Assembly: GCF_963678635.1 (NCBI RefSeq)
Contig: NC_087069.1
Coordinates: forward strand, 37,511,329 to 37,575,328
Reading direction: 5' to 3'
DNA: 64,000 bases
Source of the DNA: Symsagittifera roscoffensis
Lineage: Eukaryota > Xenacoelomorpha > Acoela > Convolutidae
Shown here: piece after piece, positions 54,323 to 64,000 of the stretch
Numbering within the stretch: position 1 is the first letter of the stretch
Layout: each line of letters starts with the position of its first letter
The notes under the pieces: generated by a model
What the model saw: only the letters and a program-made list of their open reading frames with translations
Databases searched by the model: none
What the model was told of the DNA's origin: nothing
Translations under genes and position numbers: made by a program

Positions 54323-54980
54323 CTAATTTCTGAACTTCTCAGGGAGGTCACTGCTGCTGAGATCCATCTGAACTCCAAGTTGACGTTGGTGTACTAATAT
54401 AAGCCTGTGAAGATTTAATTCTGATTCGCTGGCTAATATTTTAATTATAGTTGAAAGTAAATGAATTAACCAATCAGCTGGAAAAAGTTTATTAAAAATA
54501 AACAATTCTTCTCCCGATAGGTTGATTTGTAGTTTGACCACTCTACCTCGGCAAGGAATTCGTTCTATTCTGATCAATGATATTTTGCTTTCATTCGATG
54601 GTTTCATCCGATCACATAACAGTAAAACTGGGAATATGTACGTTTCCGCTTTTCCTCGTCTCTAACTTTTGACTTTTTTTCAAGAAATCGTGAAAAACTT
54701 TGCTGTTTTTCAGGGTGCAGTAATTCCTGGAGTTGTAGTGACGTAAATGTTTTCTTGCAAGATGAATAATTCTGGAAATGTAAATTTAAATTCTCGAGCA
54801 ACCCGGTTTGTCAAGAAATTCAATTTTTTCTTGAGTCAGGCGCTTTGCGAGAAGTTCAGTACTCTCTTTTCCTTTGGCGTAAAACACTTGTTGGGACTTC
54901 TCATAACAAAACTTAGCAAAATTTTTCTCGATAATTTCATTCTCGATAATTTGTGAGGCCAGTGTACGTTTTTTGGTCAA
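54323..54980 (-). pseudogene. Broken or multi-exon coding remnant, three overlapping frames, unrecognised
   Basis: Three minus-strand frames run end to end with small overlaps: 54980-54786, 54801-54604 and 54607-54323. Together they cover about 220 codons and are lysine-, glutamate- and leucine-rich, with helical character. Adjacent frames overlap by a few bases at their stops, the pattern left by single-base shifts. A splice at the AG before 54629 is an alternative for the second junction. Landmarks are ASQIIENEIIEKNFAKF, LQLQELLHPEKQQSFSRF and PADWLIHLLSTIIKILASES. No family recognised and no homologue in this window. Confidence 0.4.
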
Positions 54981-56050
54981 TTTTTGTACTGGAGGTAAAA
55001 AAAAATGGCCTGGAGGTAGAGAAATAAGGGAGTCTTTATAGTCAGAAAGAGCAATGACGAAGTCCTTTCAAATTTAGCGTGATTGATTGTTTACTCAGCA
55101 TTCTAATAAGTAATAGAATGCTAACCTCGCTAGTTTGACGAATAAACAGAGAGAAATACCATTCAAATGACCAACCAGACTTCTGTTACACTTCCGAAGT
55201 AGCATGAAGCAGTGTTTGTGAACAGTATTTTAAACTTCGTGAACAAAACCTGGTGCATCATGTAAAACTGTTTGCAGTCGTATTGTTTTTGAATCTTTCA
55301 AGATTTTGTCCCATGAAGAATTGTCTATCCCAGAAAGACCTCCACATTCAAATAAACCCCATGAACATTTTCCAAGTCAATTGAAGTAACTCTACTTTTT
55401 TTCCAGACTCATTATTTTAAAGTTTTTTAAAACCCTTCTTGGAGCTGCTGAATTTCAAGCAAGTGCAAGTTGGTGTAAGTTAATCATGTAGATAACCACT
55501 GCTGTGATATATGTTTGAATGAGCAACACGCTTTTTTAGTACTTTAAAAGCTTGTTGGAACATAGTCTAAGTTTTGCTTCACCCTTTTTTCAATCTACAT
55601 AGTGTCGAAAACGAACAAAAAATGAAACATGTTTTCGTGAAAAGCACTCGTCAGATCTATCGCTTTTCCTCATTTCTGTTTTGCATAATTACACCTGTTT
55701 TTTGCAACAGCTTTTTTAATAAGTAATGTCCTATAAAATTTTCCTTTCTTTTCCTTTGCTTTTTCTCAGCACCTCGTGGTTAAAAATACATGTTGATTCT
55801 GATTAAAATTGCAATGATGTGAAGCTGGTAAAAAATAGTGAACGATAAATTCTCACTAATAATATCCTCGCATTATTATTTTCCAACGAAACTCATTTTA
55901 CGAAAATAATGTGCATCTTGTGCATATTGTTTCTGTTTTAAACTATCACATAGATTACCTCTGACGATTTTGTGAAGCTAAGTCTAACTGCTCAAAAATG
56001 TTCGTAGTTCATTTTAGTTTATTCTCATGATTTAATCTTGTAGTTTCAAT
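54981..56050. other. AT-rich intergenic DNA
   Basis: No gene, RNA or clear repeat seen. Confidence 0.35.
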
Positions 56051-56350
56051 ATGATTTTTCCTATTAAAAAACGGTCCGTGGTGTTTGGAGGAATGCTGCT
56101 GTGCGGAGCCAGGACACAGACAGTTTTACTACGGTGCAATGTACAAATACGGTACGGGACAGGTGAAACGTTGACAACACGGAGCGAATTGGATGAACTC
56201 GACCCTGGAATGAGGCGCCTACTGCCGTTCAGTGGCTGGATTGATGGACGCTGCGTCTAGCCACTGGAATTCCTTGAGCGTAAGATTGAAGGTGGAACTG
56301 GACTACAGCTACTGTGATCAGGTCATCGCGCACCATTTCTTCCTTACCAA
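56051..56350 (+). other. GC-richer, coding-like patch of unknown origin
   Basis: About 270 bp with clearly higher GC than the flanks. One + frame is open for 69 codons (56051-56260, LLCGARTQTVLLRCNVQIRY), preceded by an acceptor-like cttgtag. A second + frame is peptide-like over a longer range but contains two stops (GHRQFYYGAMYKYGTGQ, then LDYSYCDQVIAHHFFL). It could be an exon, a decayed exon or a retrocopy. I cannot name it. Confidence 0.3.
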
Positions 56351-57480
56351 AGCCTTGCACACCTTCCTTTTTTCTTCTTTCTTAACATTCCAAGGTTTTT
56401 ATATTCCATAATTACGTTTCATTTAATTCAGTTTTTTTAAATTTTATTGCATTTTTGGTTTTAGACAAATACACAATTCTGTGTCGTGGTCAGTTTTTCT
56501 TCATTTCAACCAAATTTTATCTGGTGCGAAGTTAATCGAAAGAAAACATGTAGCTGCGTTAAAATTGTTATTGTACACTCACTTTCTAAATAAGACCATA
56601 GATCACTAGAACAGTTTTAACTAATCAAATACCATAAATTGAAGACTACGGAAAATTACCAATATAAAGCAGCAAAAACGGCAGATGGAAATTACGCAGC
56701 GAAAACAAATCTTTAAATCCTGAAAATGGTCACAAAATGTCGTTTTTTCAACGGTCTATGAAATGTGAGTGTCCAAAACTGTAGTGGCTCTAACCCTTCA
56801 GGGGGTTAAGCTATGTATTGTAAAGCCACACCGAATTTTTTGGGTGTTTAAATAGGTGTAATTTTCTAGCCCTTTTCAAATACTAGTGATGATACCTGCA
56901 ATAGTTTTTTGGAAACTATACGCTGATAATTGAATGCTTAAGTTTCTTAGAGTGAAATTCGCAGAGTATGCTTCAACCTTTTTTCAATTTTTAAAAGTTT
57001 CAAACTTGTTTTTCTTGATCCGCGAAACAGTTTTTGAGAATTTTTGAATGTCATTCGAATCACGGTTGAAATGGCTTCAGCTATCACTCGACACAATCCG
57101 ATGACTTTTTATGGTACCTGGTTTTGGTTTCAAGGATGTCCAAAAAAACAAGGCACACCCGAATACAAAGATCATCCCCATTTTTCAAATGCTTGGAAAA
57201 AATTTAATTTCAATTTTTTTGAGAGACAAATGATTATAAAACCTCACCTGTGAAACTCTTACTGAATCAAAAACTTGAAATAGTTTTAAAAAAAATTTTT
57301 TCAAAATTTTCATAAATGACAATTGCATTACGAGGCCAAACCGTGAAATTTGTTCATTTTAAGCGGAACCCGCAACAAGCCGAAATCAGATTTGCCGCGT
57401 TATCCTCAACATTGCTACTTTTTTGAACTTTTTGTTGCTTTGAATTCCTCAAACAAATACCTAAGACACTGTACTGCTCA
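56351..57480. other. AT-rich intergenic DNA
   Basis: Nothing recognised; the small + ORF at 57044-57253 has no support beyond being open. Confidence 0.35.
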
Positions 57481-57489
57481 TAATTGCTC

Positions 57490-57690
57490 CGAAAATTGGC
57501 GAATTTGTGGAATCCGCAACTGTCTTTGCGGAATCCAGAACAGTTTAAGGAGTCCACAAACACATAATATGGCATGAGTATATTTAAATTGAGCTGTTTT
57601 AAAATCCGCAATCGTAAGCTGAATCCGCAAACTGTAGGTCGAAAATCCGGAAGTTGAAAGTGAAATCCGCATTTTGTTTGTGGATTCCGT
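57490..57690 (+). repeat. Cluster of aatccgca motifs in both orientations
   Basis: gaatccgcaa, gcggaatcc, aaatccgcaa, gaatccgcaa, aaatccgga, aaatccgcat and gattccg occur within about 200 bp, spaced 15-40 bp apart. Confidence 0.65.
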
Positions 57691-57699
57691 TTGCATATA

Positions 57700-58990
57700 T
57701 GTTTAAAGGTAGTATATCGTTCAAAATTAAATCTTTTATTTCTAGGAGGTCACCGGAAAGTTTAGATAAGAATAGGGAATTTAGAGCTCTAAAAATGTTT
57801 AGGAATTGGGACTAGCTATTTAGAAAGATGTAGCATATTATAATCAAACAAAAAAACTGCCCTCATGATTTTATTTCACTTTCGTTTCATCTCAAATAAG
57901 GCCTTCATTAATTCACTAGAATCGGAATCTACTAGATCAGTATTGGTGATCCAATAATGAAAAAATTTCAACAGGAAAAAATAACAGAATTTGTCAAGTT
58001 CATGTTTTTCAGGAAGCTCAAATTTATAATTTAAAAAGCCTTGATATTGGATTGTGGTCAATTGTTTAGAAATTGATAAATCCGCTTGAGATACTTTGTT
58101 AATTTTATGTTGAAAACTTTCTATAAATAACAAGGATAGCCAGTTGCTATGCAGGCAAACATACTGTTATCGTTTTTTGTATATTTGTACCAAAGTATGG
58201 TTTTCTGAAAAAAAAAAACAAGAAGTTATTAACTGGCCCAAGTAAAAACAATTTATAGAGAAAGACAAAAAAAAATAAAGCAAAATACCATTTCAAAATG
58301 ATCTACTCAATTTACTTAGAGATAATTCAGTAAAGAGTGAGTGAATTAGACAAAAAAAATGCAAGAAAGAAAGATAGTATTAGCAAAATAAATGATCTAA
58401 TTGTTGAAAAATTTGGTTGATGAGGTCAGCTTTTTTTTTTAAACAAATTTCGTATAATGGAATCGGAACATTGAAAAAATTCAGACAAAGTTTCTCGACA
58501 TACCTCCATGATTATAGATCCGTCATTAATTATGCCTCTAAAAATTTTGTTGTGCGGTAGATTACATACAAGATTTAATAGCGCCCATTGCTGCTTGATT
58601 GCGTAGTAATCTAGCCTTACTTATCAGTCTCACCTAAAATCGTCAAATGACAATTTAATGAACAACTTTCTTTAAGGGTGGGGTCAATACCTAGCTTATA
58701 CATTTAAGCTAACAATTGATTTGCCTGTGGTCCGCGTCTAGGTTGCTGATTGATTTGCCACTTATTGTCTATCAGAGCATTGGGTCATCAGTTCTTCTAG
58801 ATCCGTGTTGCAGCTTTTATTTTTACGGATCATTTCTTAATAAATTTATTAAAACAAAAAGCAACAAAAGAAAGAAAGAAAGTTGATCCGGAAAAAGTTA
58901 TCTCGACTGGGCGAGTGGAAACAAGGGTGGTAATTAAAATTTGTGAAGATTTCAGATCGGTCAAATCTTAAAATAAGAAAAAACTTGAAA
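57700..58990. other. AT-rich intergenic DNA
   Basis: No gene seen. An aacaaggatagccagttgct block at 58128-58147 resembles the terminal block of the dispersed family found at 33-42 kb. Confidence 0.35.
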
Positions 58991-59004
58991 GGTCCTTTTT
59001 CTAA

Positions 59005-59130
59005 TTCTAATCTTTATAGACTTTGTTTCATTGTATATCTGTTTCATCTTCCAATCTCATTGGAAAGTAATTTTAGTCTTCATAGACTTCGTTTAATCGT
59101 CTATCTGTTTCATCTTCCAATCTCATTGGA
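59005..59130 (+). repeat. Direct duplication of about 65 bp
   Basis: The block tatctgtttcatcttccaat, followed by ctcattggaaa, occurs twice, each preceded by catagactt or a close variant. Confidence 0.85.
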
Positions 59131-59199
59131 AACTTTTCAGTAGTCTCATTTTTTAGTTAAAAACTCTACATTTCATTTATTCTTACGTATAAAAAACTT

Positions 59200-59480
59200 T
59201 ATTCGTTCGGTCTTTATTTTTGCGGGTGATTTTATTCTTTGTGTCCTCGTTAGGCCCCAAAATTCTTGTTATCCATTCAGTCTTTGATTTTGCAGGTTTT
59301 CTATTTTTTGTGTCTTTGTTAGGCTTCAACGGACCATGTGCTCATCGCTTCAATGAGGCTTTAATGGGCAACAAAGTCTTTAATGGGGCTCTGATAGACA
59401 ATAAAGTCCCTGTTATTTATCCAGTCATTGAGTTTGCAGGTGTTCTATTTCTTTGTGTCCTTGTTAGGCTCCAAAAGACC
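59200..59480 (+). repeat. Three spaced copies of a ~70-bp unit
   Basis: Copies read cagtctttgattttgcaggt or variants, then ttctattttttgtgtccttg, then ttaggct. They lie near 59207, 59276 and 59420. Confidence 0.75.
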
Positions 59481-60006
59481 GGGTGTTTTTCGCTTTAATG
59501 TCTGCTTTTCAAGGCAGGACATTTTCCCGGTCAGCCTGTATGGCGACCCACATTTTTTGATATCCGACAAATTAGTCTGAGAAAAAATGTTGGAATTTTG
59601 AAAAGGACTCCAAATTTAAAGAATGAAAAAAAAATTGGAATAGTAATTAAAGGATTGAAAAATTCAAAGTGGAAAAGTTCACTCTACTCTTAAATAAACA
59701 ATTAAAACAATAGCCTTTTATGTCCGAGTAGTATTTGAAATAGTAAAAAGGGACTATACTTTGAAAAACATCTCGAAAACTAGCGTAATTTTTTTATTCC
59801 AAAATTGTAATTTACAATAAATACTCACAAACAAACACGACTGAACTCATTTATGCGATTCATTACTATCTGGTTAAGTAAAGATTTTGTTTACGTCTGA
59901 AGAGGTGCATCACTTTTAATGTCTCTCGAAAAACTCGTTTGAAAATTACAAACCCGATTTGCACTTTTTGATGATGAGATTTCAGTGACATATATGACCA
60001 ATCTTT

Positions 60007-60306
60007 GGATCAACCGTACAATATCCCCCCTAAGTGACCTACCGTAAAATGTCCTCCCCATTATTTCTGATGATTTATTCCGCATTAAATATTCATTTGA
60101 AAAAGAGCGCTGAATAAACCTGCTGGAGAATTTTAACCGAATAGCTAATTTATCCTGTTTATAGCGTGAACTATTAGTCATAATTTGGTACTGATTGAAA
60201 TTTTTTGATTATTTTGTTTTGTCCTCAAAATCAATTTCTGAAAAACCGGTATTTTATCCCCCCTTCCCCTAATCGATTGGGGGGGGGGGGGTTGTACGGT
60301 TGATCC
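60007..60306. mobile_element. 300-bp element with 15-bp perfect terminal inverted repeats
   Basis: Begins GGATCAACCGTACAA and ends with its exact reverse complement. The inner edges are a C run (60030 region) and a 13-G run (60279-60291), so the inverted repeat extends loosely inward. No transposase and no clear target-site duplication. Confidence 0.6.
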
Positions 60307-60350
60307 TAATTTTTACTTAATTGATTCAATACTATGTTTGTATTCCGATA

Positions 60351-60969
60351 CTATATTTGTTTTTCTTTGCATTGAAAATCAGAAGCACATGGTTTAAGAC
60401 CACAATAATGGTAATTTGCTTTTGTAAGCAACTCGCCAAATAATTCCATGATTAAGTCAAACAGTTGTTTTTTTCCTAGTGACGGTTTTGGATTAAACCA
60501 AGGAGAAGGTATTATCGTCATCGCAGCTTTCACTCGCATAGCTCCTGTCCCATACGTCACAAACCACCTTGGCGCTCATCGGGTAATTCGTGAAAATAGG
60601 GTGCAAACCCTGTCGTTGTGGTCGGTTGCGAAGATAAAGAACTGGGTCCTTTCGTGGTTCCAGGAACAACTTATCACCATTAGGTTGAGCCGAGTGACTA
60701 ACCTTAAGGCGGAAATCGTAGATTACTCCACTACCCCACATTTGGTTCAAAGGGGGTGCGACAGTGCAACTTTTCTTCACGAACTGTTCCCCAGCTAAGT
60801 CAGAGTACGTCGAAGCGTCGTATTTCTTGAACCCAGTCCACATAGCGTATTGAGCTACAGACTGTTCGCCTGCTTTGCAATAGAGGTGAAGAGCCGTGAA
60901 CACGCCGTCTGGGCATAGTTCACTTGCTTCTTCAGTCGAACCCTTGATGCGACATCCCGGGTTGACCAA
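60351..60969 (-). pseudogene. Cys-containing secreted-type protein fragment, frameshifted, unrecognised
   Basis: A GC-richer patch with a 158-codon minus frame (60969-60493) rich in Cys, Trp and Tyr. Landmarks are GVFTALHLYCKAGEQSV and MWGSGVIYDFRL. A second minus frame (60560-60351) takes over near 60520 (PSPWFNPKPSLGKKQL) and keeps the same protein-like character, with two more Cys. The composition suggests an extracellular or secreted domain. There is an in-frame TAA just upstream and no clear acceptor, so the 5' end is unresolved. It is either an exon with a frameshift or a gene relic. The antisense + frame (60448-60798) is shorter and less protein-like. Confidence 0.4.
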
Positions 60970-63900
60970 AAGTTAAATTAGAAGTTTCTCATTTGCAAAA
61001 AAAAAACAGAAACAAGAAATACTAGAAATAAGGCGATACAACTAAAAAAAGAGGCGATACGATTTTAAGTTTTTTTATACTAACCTTACTCTTAGTCCTC
61101 TGGGTTGGTTGAAAAAAAAGAAGATTTTTTCCCATTATCGATTGCAACGCAATAAGCGTAAGCGAAGAACCTTACGGTTGATTGTTAATACCTGTTGATA
61201 TATTGAATTAGCTGAATGAGGAGGCGAGACTCGCATAAATTTTTTGACCAAAAAATATCTAGCATGGAAGCATGTTCATAAAAATTGTAAGCCACCCACA
61301 ATTCAAAACAAAATACAACTCGCAATTTTTTCAACTCACAACTTTCACAAACTTCAAATTTTCAAATTTTTAACCCGCATATAAAATAGTCAATTGAAAC
61401 TATCTCTTTAATTAACAAGCAAAACAATCTAAATTAGCAGAAAAACCTGCCAGTGCTCGACTTCGAAATACCTTTGAATCTTTACGAGTTGTCGATTTGC
61501 CTACTTTTTGCGAGTTAATTAGTTTTGCGAGCGGCCTTGTTTATTGCAAATCATCGCGGCACCATAAGAATGAGCTGACAAGTCTTTAACGAACGAGATG
61601 AAGAAAGAAATCGCGGAGCAAGTTGACAAAATTTTGTCATACGTGTCATACAACTAAGATAAACTGGCATTTTGCATAAAATTGTATAAAAAACATTTAT
61701 GGTCTGAAATGATCAACCCGAGAGTCCTGTCGAACGTAAAACGTTTTGTTGTGTATTTCCACTCCAAATGCGTTGCTTCTATCGCCTGCGAAAAAATTTA
61801 TCACTGTAACACCGCTTTTGAAGAACATTTTGACATAGAGTAAAATTCTTACCGATTATTTATTTTTTGAACAGAACAATAATTCAAGCGTACTTGTTTT
61901 CAATTTTGACGAAAGTGATGGGGTAGTTTTTTCTCCAGAAACAATTCAAGAAGTACAGCAATTTTTGACGTCTCTTTCTTAAACATTCTGAAAGATATAG
62001 ACACCTAGGTTTCAAAATTAAATTAGTTGCTCACCTTCCATACCAAACAAAGTCTTCATTCTTGAACAGAAATTTGAAATAGATAATCTAACCTAATTTT
62101 TTGTGTTTTTTGTAAATAAACTGTTTATATTTCTCATCTAACATTAGGCATAAAAATTCCTGGAATAATAACCTTAAATCAGTTCATCACTCAACCGATG
62201 CCAGATAAACATTGATTGTACATGCTTTGAGTATACATAATAGTCGCAACAATAGAATGTCAGTTCATATTTGTTAGAGTGTTTATTACTTTGCATTAGA
62301 TTGCTGCAACTATCAAAACTCCTGAGGTCATCTGGCTTAGCGGTTAAATCTGTTGTCTGAAAACCAGAAGATCGGGGAGATTTTCTGGCTATAAGTTGTT
62401 TAATTTTAGCTAATTTGGTACAGAAATTAGATTTTGAGAAAAATGATCAATAACTGGGATCAGAAAAAAGAATTGCACGAAAAATCGTGCTTTTATTAAA
62501 CACTTCAGAAATGATTTCTGTACGGAAGTTATTTAGGTTCAATAGTGAATTGATTGTCGCCAGAAATAAAGACGTTGTTCAACACCTGCTGTGAACTTTT
62601 TCTACCTAGTATTGTATGACTGATTTGACTACTTGCAAAATTGGGGGTCAACGTGCAAAATTTTTTGTGCTGCTAAAGCGTGAGCGGCAAATTAAATTAT
62701 TACAAACTCAACTGAAGCAAACAAACGGCTCTTATTGATGCGTTCTCAGCGCGCAACTATTTTTGTTTTGTTTCTTAAATATCTTGTGGCGGATACATTT
62801 GCTCTTTTTTTTCAAATATTGTAGAAACGTTTTTGAAAAAATGGTATAGCTTCTGATTAATCTCCGATGCAGTTACGATGATGAGGGTTTTGCCCAGGTA
62901 CGAGATATGTTGTTGTAGTATCATTTTGCAAAAGCGAATAAAATTATTTTGCTGATCTTTTTGGGTTTTAGGTTGAAAATTAAGATGGGAATTATCTCTA
63001 TGTCATGTAATGTTTATTTTGTTTCGACTGCTTCAGCAAAGTTCTTTTATAAGAGATACCTCCATATTTTTATAAAGTTGCCCCAGTTATATATCAAAAT
63101 GGAAGGTATTTGAGGTGACAATGTGCTATCTTGAAATGGACTTGAAAAAAGTCGTGTGAAAAACTTAGAAAATTTTTCATGAGCTCCTAGAGTTCTTTTT
63201 TCAAATCAATGGTCGAGCAATTGTTGCTGCAATATATGTGATGCTTGGCTTTGAACTTGTTTTTGGTTATCTTTTAAAAAGTTTTCGTTGTAGGTGCTTG
63301 ATCGAAATTTTTTCTACGTGAATTATGGAGATCGTAATAAAAGCGCGGATTTGCTGAATACAATGCTTAGTAAGAAACGAAGCTGTAATTTTTACTAGAA
63401 TAAGAGTTTTCTAAATCTTTCTTGATCTTTTCCAGGATGTCAAAAGCTGTTTAAAATATTTTGATGACTAAAACAATTTTAAGCTTTCGAAAATTGAAGA
63501 TTGAAAATATGTAGCCAGTAACATTGAAAAAACTGCTCGTATAGTGTCAAATCCTTGGACTTTTTCATTGCCTGGCTTAAAAAAACTGGATGAGTTTTTC
63601 AAAACAAAATGAAAAATATTCAACGTTTCTTTGAAATAATTGTTTTTGAAAACCATTCCCCGGGTATTCTTTAAAAGTACAAATCATAATTTTTGAAGAA
63701 GAAAATATATGAACCAAAAAGCATGCCAGGTTCTATATCAGTTTGAAGCATTTTTTGAGCCTGGTGATTTCTCAGTTACTTGTTCTTAGCTCACAATTTG
63801 TCGCGTTTTATAACATCCAAAGTTGATCCAGCTGCAAGTCTTTAGGCTAACAGAAAATTAAAAAATTTAATTAGAGGTCACATATCGTTTTCGGCTTGAG

Positions 63901-64000
63901 CTTAAGACAGCAATGATTTTTGGATGATATAAAACAAAATCAAGTCCATTTTTTCCCCAGACAAAAACCAGCTTAACTGAAAATATCTTGTTTTTTTCCT
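60970..64000. other. AT-rich DNA to the window end
   Basis: No protein gene recognised. The tRNA-like stretch at 62320-62385 is listed separately. The other open frames here are short and low complexity. Confidence 0.4.
62320..62385 (+). repeat. tRNA-like sequence (SINE head or tRNA pseudogene)
   Basis: catctggcttagcggttaaa matches an A-box-type D arm, and ttgtctgaaaaccagaagat looks like an anticodon arm. The expected T arm is degraded (gatcggggagattttctggc) and has no clean GGTTCRA box. The acceptor stem does not close, so it is unlikely to be a working tRNA. Confidence 0.4.

Noticed and set aside
60448-60798. 116-codon + strand ORF
   Set aside because: Overlaps a longer, Cys/Trp/Tyr-rich minus frame that is more protein-like; could not be proved either way.
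62320-62385. Functional tRNA gene
   Set aside because: No closing acceptor stem and no intact T-arm box.

Overview
The window is nuclear DNA of an invertebrate animal whose phylum I cannot name. Two conserved metazoan genes show this, a BMP type I receptor and the GPI inositol-deacylase PGAP1. Both are split by many 80 bp to 3 kb introns with GT-AG ends (one GC-AG) lying in AT-rich sequence. The first 14.75 kb differ in base composition and are a Ty3/gypsy-class retroelement on the + strand.

Layout. 1-2620: 3' part of pol, with a complete DD35E integrase, a GPY/F module and, at the C-terminus, a degenerate macro domain. 3144-12023: a post-pol reading frame of 2,959 sense codons broken by one in-frame UAG at 10104. 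Its first part holds a clear SGNH/GDSL hydrolase domain and a possible second, decayed one; the rest matches nothing I recognise. 12861-13336 and 14276-14751: two 476-bp LTRs differing at one base by eye, around a 939-bp noncoding interior with a primer-binding-site candidate and a polypurine tract. 15138-20816 (+): eight exons of the BMP receptor, from ectodomain to stop; the signal-peptide exon is missing. 22.1-24.0 kb: (TCTA)n, then a satellite array holding a 55-base G run. 25.97-27.38 kb (-): a frameshifted FLYWCH/MULE transposase. 28762-40934 (+): seven-exon PGAP1 of 995 aa. 41973-47367 (-): a four-exon gene of 183 aa that I do not recognise, convergent with PGAP1; its splice phases all fit. 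49.4-53.85 kb: degenerate long-period tandem repeats. 54.3-64 kb: mostly noncoding, with three broken or unassigned coding-like patches (54.3-55.0, 56.05-56.35, 60.35-60.97 kb), a 300-bp TIR element and a tRNA-like stretch.

Mobile DNA shapes the introns. Three ~700-bp near-palindromic elements with Tc1-like termini sit in PGAP1 introns 1 and 2 and in intron 2 of the unknown gene, 26 bp from a splice site. The most unusual part is the retroelement: integrase fused to a macro-like domain, followed by almost 9 kb of post-pol coding sequence with an esterase-type domain and a single UAG. Function beyond the named domains is inference.
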